From Promethearchaeota archaeon (GTDB lineage Archaea > Asgardarchaeota > Lokiarchaeia > Sigynarchaeales > SOKP01), in NCBI GenBank assembly GCA_030605085.1, contig JAUWBH010000119.1, positions 1 to 18,210 on the forward strand: a stretch of DNA of 18,210 bases. Reading direction: 5' to 3'. The translations under genes and the position numbers were made by a program. The notes under the pieces are model-generated. The model worked only from the letters and a program-made list of their open reading frames with translations. It did not search any database and had not been told where the DNA came from. Shown here in pieces: positions 1 to 6,888 of this stretch. Positions within the stretch are counted from its first letter, which is position 1, and each line of letters starts with the position of its first letter.

Positions 1-177
1 AATTCCCCATTTCGTTGTTAAAATCCAAAATGCACGAAATGGAAGTATTTCAGGAATGATTAATTTAAACACACCCGTTAAACCCTCATCCATTATTTTT
101 TTAATAAAATTGAATCCGGGATGATCTTCAACAAGGTAAATAGAAAAAAAATTTATATCAATTAACTTTTTACTCAT
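1..177 (-). CDS. VapC-like PIN-domain toxin, 3' end cut by window edge
   Basis: Reading leftward from ATG at 175-177, 59 codons stay open to the window edge. The protein begins MSKKLIDINFFSIYLVEDHP and continues to IPEILPFRAFWILTTKWGI. An acidic residue (D7) right after a short hydrophobic strand at the N-terminus is the usual first metal-binding Asp of PIN-domain ribonucleases. The EDHPG and LPFRA.WILT.KWG segments resemble archaeal VapC-like proteins as I remember them. Its start codon follows the antitoxin stop with no gap (TGAATG on the minus strand), and a GGTGAG Shine-Dalgarno lies inside the end of the antitoxin gene, so the two are translationally coupled. The expected role is a toxin that cleaves RNA and is held inactive by the upstream AbrB-type protein. 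The remaining catalytic acids lie outside the window, so activity cannot be judged. Confidence 0.75.
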   Translation of the reverse strand, partial: MSKKLIDINFFSIYLVEDHPGFNFIKKIMDEGLTGVFKLIIPEILPFRAFWILTTKWGI

Positions 178-414
178 TCACTCACCAAATGTAGATTCTC
201 CCGCTTTCAAAAAAGTATATTTACCCCATTTCCCAGAGGATTTTACTGTTTTTTGTTTTGGAATGAGCAGTTTAAGAATTAACTTATCATTTTCATCTAT
301 AATCTCAAATTCCTCTCCAGGAATGAAATTATGCTTTTCACGGATACTCTTTGGAATGGTAACTCTACCACGCTCATCAATAGTGACTTTTTCAACCAAC
401 TTATTTTCACCCAT
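178..414 (-). CDS. AbrB/MazE-type (SpoVT-AbrB fold) antitoxin of a VapBC pair
   Basis: This 78-aa protein starts MGENKLVEKVTIDERGRVTIPKSIR. The segment TIDERGRVTIPKSIREKHNFIPGEEFEI is the classic swapped-hairpin AbrB DNA-binding domain (residues about 8-50, with RGRVTIPK as the signature). The C-terminal tail (about 52-78, basic then ending in GE) is the sort of segment that wraps the toxin. It lies directly upstream of the PIN-domain gene with zero spacing, the standard antitoxin-toxin order. As in other such pairs it probably represses its own promoter as the toxin-antitoxin complex. The ATG at 412-414 lies just after an A-run and a duplicated ATGGGT (minus strand); the upstream ATG copy is out of frame, so 414 is the supported start. 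Confidence 0.85.
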   Translation of the reverse strand: MGENKLVEKVTIDERGRVTIPKSIREKHNFIPGEEFEIIDENDKLILKLLIPKQKTVKSSGKWGKYTFLKAGESTFGE

Positions 415-418
415 TTTT

Positions 419-460
419 TTTTACCCATTATATATTACCCCAAAAAGCTTATAAATTTTT
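419..460 (-). promoter_or_regulatory. Putative promoter/operator of the toxin-antitoxin pair
   Basis: On the minus strand a TATA-like TTTATAAG (about 450-457) sits roughly 40 nt before the antitoxin ATG. Between them GGGTAA occurs twice as a direct repeat around a TATATAAT core (plus strand TTACCC at 421-426 and 435-440). Direct repeats overlapping the initiation region suit an autorepressing AbrB-type antitoxin. The TATA assignment is moderate; the operator role is inference. Confidence 0.4.
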
Positions 461-592
461 CGAAGGATTTTTCGCACGATAGTCTTAATTGACTATTCTA
501 ATCTAAAAGACAAGATTTAACAAAGATTTTTTTTGAAAAGCTAAAAATAAGTGGATTTGTATAAAATAAAATAAAAAGAAAAAGGTATTAAT

Positions 593-1861
593 TTAAGTTC
601 CTTCTTCGAATCCGTGAATATAATTGTATTGCTCTTCGGTTAACGTGTCAATTTCAATTCCCATTGATTTGAGTTTCAAATATCCTACTCTATCATCAAT
701 ATCTTCAGGGATTTCAATGATATCTGCCTTTAGAGAATCTTTATTCTTTACAATATACTCGGACATGAGAGATTGAAGGGCAAATGACATGTCCATAACT
801 TCAGCAGGGTGTCCTTCAGAAAGCACTAAATTGGCTAGTCTTCCTTTAGCAAGCAGATATATTCTTTTGCCATCAGGAAAGGTGATTTCTTCTACATCAC
901 TTCTTATAGGTTTGATTTCCTTAGCATATTCGTAAATCTCCTTGGTTGGGACCTCAATGTCGAAGTGTCCTAAATTACCAAGTATAACACCTTCCTTCAA
1001 TTTATTGAACATTTCCTTTGTAGGCTGAATTACATGCTTGCATCCTGTCGCAGTAAGAATAATATCCGCGATTGGTAGTGTTTTCTCGATAGGCATTACT
1101 TGAAAACCGGCGAACCTTGCTTGAAGCGCTTTAATTGGATCAATTTCTGTAACTATTACATCAGCACCTAATCCCCGAGCTCTCAAAGCCATTCCAGATG
1201 AGCAATGGCCATACCCTGCAATAACTACAACTTTTCCAGCAAAGAGTACATGCATTCCATAAATTGCCGCTACAATTCCTTGTCCTGTGCCCAGCTCATT
1301 ATCAAATTGATTCTTGCATCGGGCATCGTTAACGGGAAAGAGAGGAACCTTTAATTCACCCGCACTATCCATTGCTCTGAACCTTTTTACTCCCGTAGTA
1401 GTCTCCTCTTGGCACGCAATAATAACACCATCAGTTATTAACTCAGGAAATTCTTTATGAGCGGTCACAATCATATCTGCTCCATCGTCAATTAGTATAT
1501 TTGGTTTTGCTTTAAGGCACTCTCTAATACACCAATAAAACTCCTCATCTGTGTTTCCATGCCAAGCAAATGTATTAATATCTTCTTTTACTAATGCTGC
1601 AGAAACATCATCTTGAGTGGATAATGGATTGCTCCCGCATAAATAAACTTCGGCCCCTCCAGCCTTTAATGTTCTTGCTAGATTTGCCGTCTCTTTAGTT
1701 ACATGTAAACATCCAGCTATAGTAATACCCTCAAGAGGTTTTTCTTTTGCAAACCTTTCTCGAATCATTTTGGCAACTACTGGCATCTTATTCTCAGCAA
1801 CATATATAGACTCCAGACCTTTTTCTGCTAAATTTTCATCAGCAACTTTATAATTTACCAT
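593..1861 (-). CDS. ahcY: S-adenosylhomocysteine hydrolase (adenosylhomocysteinase)
   Basis: This NAD-dependent cytosolic enzyme splits S-adenosylhomocysteine into homocysteine and adenosine, relieving product inhibition of methyltransferases. Numbering from the ATG at 1861 (422 aa), residues matching the catalytic set are visible: H53 in CLHVTKETA, the DDGAD motif near 125, EETTTGV with E153, K183 with D187-N188 in CKNQFDN, and H299 in GNLGHFD. The C-terminus ends MGIEI.TLTEEQ..Y..G.EEGT, the short archaeal/Thermotoga-type ending without the bacterial/eukaryotic YRY tail. A longer reading from TTG at 1897 adds 12 residues, but the ATG has a GTGA Shine-Dalgarno 8-10 nt upstream and gives the usual family length, so I prefer it. 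Oddities: the Rossmann loop reads GYGHCSSG rather than GYGxxGxG, and the usual S..DGI after GTGQ is replaced by G...AI. It is divergent from an Lrp-type regulator. Confidence 0.93.
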   Translation of the reverse strand: MVNYKVADENLAEKGLESIYVAENKMPVVAKMIRERFAKEKPLEGITIAGCLHVTKETANLARTLKAGGAEVYLCGSNPLSTQDDVSAALVKEDINTFAWHGNTDEEFYWCIRECLKAKPNILIDDGADMIVTAHKEFPELITDGVIIACQEETTTGVKRFRAMDSAGELKVPLFPVNDARCKNQFDNELGTGQGIVAAIYGMHVLFAGKVVVIAGYGHCSSGMALRARGLGADVIVTEIDPIKALQARFAGFQVMPIEKTLPIADIILTATGCKHVIQPTKEMFNKLKEGVILGNLGHFDIEVPTKEIYEYAKEIKPIRSDVEEITFPDGKRIYLLAKGRLANLVLSEGHPAEVMDMSFALQSLMSEYIVKNKDSLKADIIEIPEDIDDRVGYLKLKSMGIEIDTLTEEQYNYIHGFEEGT

Positions 1862-1983
1862 TCTAAAATTCACTTTTTTTAATGTTTTTATAACCAATAG
1901 TTTTAATTAGAATTTAAACTTTTATTTAATTAAATTATAGGAATTTTGAAATTTATTTTAACAATTGATTCATAAGTGATATT
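1862..1983. promoter_or_regulatory. Divergent promoter region ahcY / Lrp-type regulator
   Basis: These 122 nt of very AT-rich DNA separate two divergent starts. The plus-strand gene has an AAGTGATATT Shine-Dalgarno context before ATG 1984 and an AT-rich TATA-like stretch near 1948-1958. The minus-strand gene has GTGA before ATG 1861 and TATA-like segments near 1885 and 1916. TTTAATTAAA near 1926 and the AAATT..AATTT element near 1935-1950 are candidate operator half-sites, but AT-richness makes chance palindromes likely. Confidence 0.35.
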
Positions 1984-2946
1984 ATGAGTAAAATCAGATT
2001 TCAAAGAGAAACTCAGGCTCTAATAAAAAGTTTAAATAGAAAAACTAAATTAAATATATCGAAAATTTCTAAAAACCTTGGCTTTACTAGACAAACATTT
2101 CAAAACAAGTTCAACAGTTTGAAGGATCAAAGAATAATTCACGATTTCACAATCAACATTAATCCTAATATTCGTCCAAATAATCTGAAGTATGTAATTC
2201 TAGAAATTAAGACTAACCCAAAAGAACCATATCTCGTAGCAGAATTATTAAAGATTAATCAATTAAAAATGCTCGATGTAATATTTGGAGAATTTTCACT
2301 AATTGCGCTATTTATATTCAAATCATCTGAGGAATTTAGCAATATATTAACCATGTTAGATAATATAATGGCGAAATCTTACTTTAAAAAGTATCAAATA
2401 ATTGAGACAATTAAAGTTTTTAAAACTAACGGAATTAAGTTGTCGGATAATGAAATAGATTCTAAAGTTAAACTCGATGACAAAGATTATCTAATTTTAA
2501 AAGTTTTACAGGAAGAGCAAGGTCCGAAAATGATTTCCACCTATGATATCGCAAATTTTCTAAAAACAAAATACAAGCAAGAGATTTCTCAACCAACTAT
2601 ACATAATAGAATCAAAAAATTAGAAGATTCAAATGTAATTCTGAATTATACAATCAATTTTCATCCAAAAAAAATTGGATTTAAAGGAAAATTTGTAGTT
2701 CGAATCAAACCTAAAGATCCATCTAAATACGATGATATTGCTTTAAAATTAGAAGAAAACCAACATATAACAGATTTATTTAGAATTGGTGAACAATATG
2801 GATTATTAGCAATAGTTAGAGTAAAAGAGATTGATAACTACGGAAAATTCATTAAGGATCTTTACGATACCGAGGAAATTGAAGATACATTGACTAATTT
2901 TATTCTTGACGAGAGAAAACCATATACAAACTTTGTAATTTACTAA
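1984..2946 (+). CDS. Tandem (two-unit) Lrp/AsnC-family transcription regulator
   Basis: The 320-aa protein is built of two Lrp/AsnC-like units. Unit 1 has a winged-helix DNA-binding domain (about 8-58, with ISKISKNLGFTRQTFQNKFNSLKDQRII) and a ligand-sensing RAM-like domain (about 65-150). Unit 2 has a second helix-turn-helix (about 165-225, DYLILKVLQ then ISQPTIHNRIKKLEDSNVILNYTINFHPKKIG) and a second RAM domain (about 230-312). Single Lrp proteins are about 150 aa, so this is a fused double version of a kind seen in archaea. The start ATG has GTGA about 7 nt upstream, and the gene ends in tandem TAA codons. Being divergent from ahcY, it is the natural candidate regulator of that gene, possibly sensing an amino acid or a methyl-cycle metabolite; the ligand is not visible in sequence. 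Confidence 0.85.
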   Translation: MSKIRFQRETQALIKSLNRKTKLNISKISKNLGFTRQTFQNKFNSLKDQRIIHDFTININPNIRPNNLKYVILEIKTNPKEPYLVAELLKINQLKMLDVIFGEFSLIALFIFKSSEEFSNILTMLDNIMAKSYFKKYQIIETIKVFKTNGIKLSDNEIDSKVKLDDKDYLILKVLQEEQGPKMISTYDIANFLKTKYKQEISQPTIHNRIKKLEDSNVILNYTINFHPKKIGFKGKFVVRIKPKDPSKYDDIALKLEENQHITDLFRIGEQYGLLAIVRVKEIDNYGKFIKDLYDTEEIEDTLTNFILDERKPYTNFVIY

Positions 2947-3024
2947 TAATTTCGTAAAAATTGAATCGCGTTTCTGATAAACTATTTACTCAACAATGAA
3001 AACAATGTGGCTCAATTTGAAAAA

Positions 3025-6000
3025 TTATTTCTTTTCTATTAATGATGTCCCACATTTTATGCAAAACTTCTGACCAACTTTAAAGAGAGCCCCGCATTTA
3101 TGGCAATATTTCATCTTAAACTCAATTTCCGCTGATAGTGAAACTTCTACTGGTGGTGAAACTTCTATTGGTGGTGAAACTTCTACTGGTGGTGAAACTT
3201 CTACTGGTGGTGAAACTTCTACTGGTGGTGAAACTTCCACTAATGGTAGAGTTTTAGGCTTTTTCTCTATTGGCTTCGTAAAGATTTCTTTTCTACTCGC
3301 TGTTTTTCTACGATAAATTGCAATACCGGTTATTGTTACAACACTGACAACTGAACCTATAATTATAATTGAAATTAAAACAGGAAAAGTCTCACCGTCT
3401 TTACCTTTTTCTTTACCTCCACCTTCACCATCATTTTCACCATCATCTTCACCATCACCATCATCTTCACCAGGTATGTTACTATATCTTAAGGTTATTA
3501 CATTTTCTCCAGAAATTTCAGCAATAAGTTCATAATGGGTAATTTCATAATTTGCTTCTAACTGAATCGTACCTGAATAAAATCCAAATCCCGTATTTGA
3601 AGGGGATTCAAAAAGTAGATCTATTGTTCTTTTATTTTTAAGGTCGCTGTATATATTAATTTCTAATGTATTTATAAAACCATTTCCATATAAATAAAAC
3701 GAATAATTTAGTTCATTCCCATAAAAAGTAATTGAGGGTGAGCCTAATGAAGGATACAAAACTGCTGAACCTGGAATATTGTCACTGTTTTGAGGATGAT
3801 GCGCGTAACCAAGTGCGTAAGATCTTTGTTGAGTTTTTGAAGAGATATAAGGAAAGTATTCTTCTAATGATTTTACTCCGTCTCCATTAGTATCTTCAAC
3901 AGCATCGTGAGCATTTAAAAAATAGTAGGTAAAAACTCCATGTTGATTGTCAAGGTCTTCTAAACAATCTTCTGATCCAGTACATGCGGTTATATAAAAT
4001 TCGCCATTGTCGCTTGAAATAAATCCTCCACTTCGGCAGCTATCAAGTATAATATACTTTTCTGCGCAATCAATGTTATCAATCCATAATTCAAGCATAT
4101 AATCATAAATATAATTTGAAGGAGTATCTGGAAGTGAATTATACGGACATATAAAGTCATACCAAGTTTGTGGATCATCCTCTCCTCCATGTCCAGAATA
4201 ATAGAAAAAGAAAATATCTTCGGGTTTGATTTTATTATCAATAGTATTGATTGCATTTGTAATACCATTTCTAGTAGCTTGTGAGTTTAATTTAAGAATA
4301 ATATTTTCCTGCTTAAAATTGCATGTTGAAATTAAAAAGTCGCGCATTGCAATGGCATCGTCTACACAATAACTAAGGTCATTTAGAGTACCCGGATAAT
4401 CCTCAATTCCTATTATAATGGCATAAGCGTTTCTTGAGAGGTAATTTACTTCAGGACCAAGGATCCAATCTGTCGCATCCAAATAAAATCCATCGGAGCA
4501 ATTAATTTGGAAATCATAATTATCATAACCTAACGACATGATGTAATAATATTCTATACCATCAATCGTATTAGTATCAAATGAATTGATTTGAACCATT
4601 GAGTAGATGTTTTGGTTTATTGTAATATTTACATATAATGGTAAATTATTATCATCATCAAAGTACCATACGGTAAAATTAAAATTTGTCAAAACATTTC
4701 CTAGATCAGGCGAAACTTGTGGATTTAGGAGGCGTGGTTTATTAAAATTAGTTTCTATTCTCTTTAAATCTTTATAAATTATTGTAAAATTATTATATTT
4801 CCCATCACTACAACTAAAGAAATAGGTATAATTGTAAATAGCTGCTGGAAGATAAATCAAGTAATAATAAATACATCCATCTTCAAAATCCGTATCAGAA
4901 GGAAAAAATTTATTCATTATATAAGATGTGCTATTAATTGTAAGGTTTAGAAAAACAGGAGGACTATTGTCTTTATCGAAGTATATTACTGTAAAATTGA
5001 ATTCAGTCAGTTGATTACCAGTTGTAGGAATTACAGAACCAGAAACAAGCTCTGGGCTATAATAATTGAGCGTTAAGTTAAAGGTTAATTTATTCGACCA
5101 ATTTCCACAAAATGTCTTATAAGTCGCTCTAACACGCCAATAATACTGATTTGTTGGAAGATCCAAAAATATAGTTGCATTTGATATAGCAATCCTCTCA
5201 GTTATATCCTCCAATGTGTATAAAACAACAGAAAAATCTAAGAAATTAGAGATCTGAATCGTATAATTCACGCTCCCATACGGAGCTTCTAAACTTACCC
5301 ATGTAAAATTAATATATCCAGTAAAGAAAGTTGTAAAATTCTCGGGACCTAAAAGAGTAATACTCCCATACTCGTAAAAGGGATTTACCTCGGGACCTAA
5401 GATCCAGTCAGTCGCGTTGGTAGAAAATCCATCGGAGCAGTTAATTTGGAATTGATAATAACCAAAATCTAATAACGTATTATAATAATATTCTATTCCG
5501 TCAATTGCATTATTATCAAATGGATTAACTTGAACCATCGAGTAGATGGTTTCGTTTATTGTGATATTTACATATAGAGGAGAGTTATTATCGTTGTCAA
5601 AAAACCAAACGGAGAAATTATATAACATTGAGTTATTCCCTATAATGGGATGTAATTGTGGATTTAAAAGGCGAGGTTCAAATAAGCTTGTTTCATTTAC
5701 CTCTAAATTATTGAATGTTATTGTTGATATAGAATATTTGCCATCGCTACAATTAAATAAGTAAGTATAATTATCGGAGGACCAAAAGAGATATGTTAAA
5801 TATTGATAAATACATCCATCAGTATAATTATTATCAAGTGGATCCACTTTAGACATTGAGTAAGAATTTCCATTTATAGTAACATTAACGAATAATGGTG
5901 AATTACCGTCTTGATCGATATAAATTACAGTAAAATTGAATTCTGTATATTGATTACCAATTTTAGGAGTTACAGAACCAAAATTAAGATTTGGAGCTAA

Positions 6001-6885
6001 TTCATTGTAAGTTAAATTGAACATAAAATCCGACCAATTTCCTTTAAAAATACCGTAAGTTGGTTGGATGCGCCAGTAATATAATCCTGATTGATAAGAA
6101 ATATATAGTGATAGATTTGATGTAGCGGGCATTTCCCTAATCTCTGTTTTTTCGTATATAATCTCGGAAAAGTCTGAAACATTCGAGATTTGTAGCATAT
6201 AATTCACGCTCCCAAACGGAGCTTCTAAACTTACCCATGTAAAATTAATATCTCCAGTAAAGAAAGTTGTAAAATTCTCGGGACCCAAAATAGTAATACT
6301 CCCATACTCATAAAAGGGATTAACCTCAGGACCTAAGATCCAGCTTGTCGCGTTAGTAAAAATTCCATCGGAGCAATTAATTTGGAATTGATAATAACCA
6401 AAATCTAATAACGTATTATAATAATATTCTAGTCCGTCAATCGCATTAATATCAAATGGATTAACTTGAACCATCGAGTAGATGGTTTCGTTTATTGTGA
6501 TATTTACATATAGAGGAGAGTTATTGTCGTTGTCAAAAAACCAAACGGAGAAATTATATAACATTGAGTTATTCCCTATAATGGGATGTAATTGTGGATT
6601 TAAAAGGATAGGCTCGAAATTATTAGATTCAGATACATTTAAATTATTGAATGTTATTGTTAAAACAGAATATTTGCCATCACTGCATTCAAAATAATAT
6701 GTATAATTACTTTCAGCCGGAGAGAGGGAAGTAAGATATTGATATATACTTCCATCAGTATAATTTTTATCGAATGGATTTACTTTTTCCATGACATAAG
6801 AAATTCCATTTATGGTGATATTTATAAATATGGGATAGTTATTGTCTTTATCAATATATATTACGGTAAAATTAAATTGAGAAAA
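3025..6885 (-). CDS. 3' part of interrupted giant caspase-family surface protein (caspase domain, membrane helix, zinc ribbon)
   Basis: The frame continues that of 6886-9192 after one TAA. The first ATG (6792, used for numbering; 1255 aa) falls inside an Ig-like repeat, so it is not a natural start. Order: alternating Ig-like and FnIII-like domains (1-785) with many N-glycosylation sequons; a peptidase C14/caspase-like domain (about 787-1015) with catalytic H868 in YYSGHGG and C919 in ILDSCRSGGF; an EF-hand-type loop D967-E978 (DTNGDGVKSLEE) inside it; a beta-rich domain (1017-1105); an acidic Gly-rich linker (1108-1135); one membrane helix (1136-1160) followed by basic residues; six VEVSPP-like repeats (1185-1220); and a zinc ribbon (C1230, C1233, C1244, C1247). 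Predicted topology puts the caspase outside and the zinc ribbon inside. The reading frame and catalytic dyad are intact. A residual product from 6792 would lack the secretion signal. Confidence 0.88.
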   Translation of the reverse strand, partial: FSQFNFTVIYIDKDNNYPIFINITINGISYVMEKVNPFDKNYTDGSIYQYLTSLSPAESNYTYYFECSDGKYSVLTITFNNLNVSESNNFEPILLNPQLHPIIGNNSMLYNFSVWFFDNDNNSPLYVNITINETIYSMVQVNPFDINAIDGLEYYYNTLLDFGYYQFQINCSDGIFTNATSWILGPEVNPFYEYGSITILGPENFTTFFTGDINFTWVSLEAPFGSVNYMLQISNVSDFSEIIYEKTEIREMPATSNLSLYISYQSGLYYWRIQPTYGIFKGNWSDFMFNLTYNELAPNLNFGSVTPKIGNQYTEFNFTVIYIDQDGNSPLFVNVTINGNSYSMSKVDPLDNNYTDGCIYQYLTYLFWSSDNYTYLFNCSDGKYSISTITFNNLEVNETSLFEPRLLNPQLHPIIGNNSMLYNFSVWFFDNDNNSPLYVNITINETIYSMVQVNPFDNNAIDGIEYYYNTLLDFGYYQFQINCSDGFSTNATDWILGPEVNPFYEYGSITLLGPENFTTFFTGYINFTWVSLEAPYGSVNYTIQISNFLDFSVVLYTLEDITERIAISNATIFLDLPTNQYYWRVRATYKTFCGNWSNKLTFNLTLNYYSPELVSGSVIPTTGNQLTEFNFTVIYFDKDNSPPVFLNLTINSTSYIMNKFFPSDTDFEDGCIYYYLIYLPAAIYNYTYFFSCSDGKYNNFTIIYKDLKRIETNFNKPRLLNPQVSPDLGNVLTNFNFTVWYFDDDNNLPLYVNITINQNIYSMVQINSFDTNTIDGIEYYYIMSLGYDNYDFQINCSDGFYLDATDWILGPEVNYLSRNAYAIIIGIEDYPGTLNDLSYCVDDAIAMRDFLISTCNFKQENIILKLNSQATRNGITNAINTIDNKIKPEDIFFFYYSGHGGEDDPQTWYDFICPYNSLPDTPSNYIYDYMLELWIDNIDCAEKYIILDSCRSGGFISSDNGEFYITACTGSEDCLEDLDNQHGVFTYYFLNAHDAVEDTNGDGVKSLEEYFPYISSKTQQRSYALGYAHHPQNSDNIPGSAVLYPSLGSPSITFYGNELNYSFYLYGNGFINTLEINIYSDLKNKRTIDLLFESPSNTGFGFYSGTIQLEANYEITHYELIAEISGENVITLRYSNIPGEDDGDGEDDGENDGEGGGKEKGKDGETFPVLISIIIIGSVVSVVTITGIAIYRRKTASRKEIFTKPIEKKPKTLPLVEVSPPVEVSPPVEVSPPVEVSPPIEVSPPVEVSLSAEIEFKMKYCHKCGALFKVGQKFCIKCGTSLIEKK
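3133..3240 (-). repeat. Six tandem 18-nt units encoding VEVSPP stalk
   Basis: Six in-frame 18-nt units encode VEVSPP (one copy IEVSPP, the last VEVSLS) between the membrane helix and the zinc ribbon. The Pro-rich repeat probably forms an extended intracellular spacer. Units are almost identical at DNA level, so copy number is likely variable by slippage. Confidence 0.9.
5260..5675 (-). repeat. Internal long direct repeat, copy 2 (936-nt period)
   Basis: This block matches 6196-6611 at an offset of exactly 936 nt (312 codons), with long runs of identical DNA, for example the stretch from about 5505 to 5670 against 6441 to 6606. It encodes the end of an FnIII-like domain boundary and an Ig-like domain. 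The whole Ig-Ig-FnIII unit is repeated at this period through the protein. Confidence 0.9.
6196..6611 (-). repeat. Internal long direct repeat, copy 1 (936-nt period)
   Basis: Partner of 5260-5675 at a 936-nt offset and in the same reading frame. The high DNA identity, including silent positions, points to recent duplication or gene conversion within the caspase-family gene. It may also confuse short-read assembly of this locus. Confidence 0.9.
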
Positions 6886-6888
6886 TTA
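6886..6888 (-). other. In-frame TAA interrupting the giant caspase-family gene
   Basis: The codon after PKIGD is TAA. Paralogous repeats in the same protein have Gln at this position (GNQYTEFNF, GNQLTEFNF), and here the frame resumes directly as FSQFNFTVIY. One CAA to TAA change explains the split; no frameshift is needed. Confidence 0.9.

Noticed and set aside
3133..3240. Short regularly spaced repeats that could suggest a CRISPR array
   Set aside because: The units are contiguous 18-mers without spacers, in frame, and encode VEVSPP within an intact gene.
3990..4268. Second minus-strand open frame inside the caspase domain
   Set aside because: It is out of frame with the well-supported caspase coding sequence, whose catalytic motifs are read in the other frame.
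5546..5764. Plus-strand open frame with a twin at 6482-6697
   Set aside because: Both are antisense to the caspase-family gene and resemble each other only because the underlying 936-nt repeat is duplicated.
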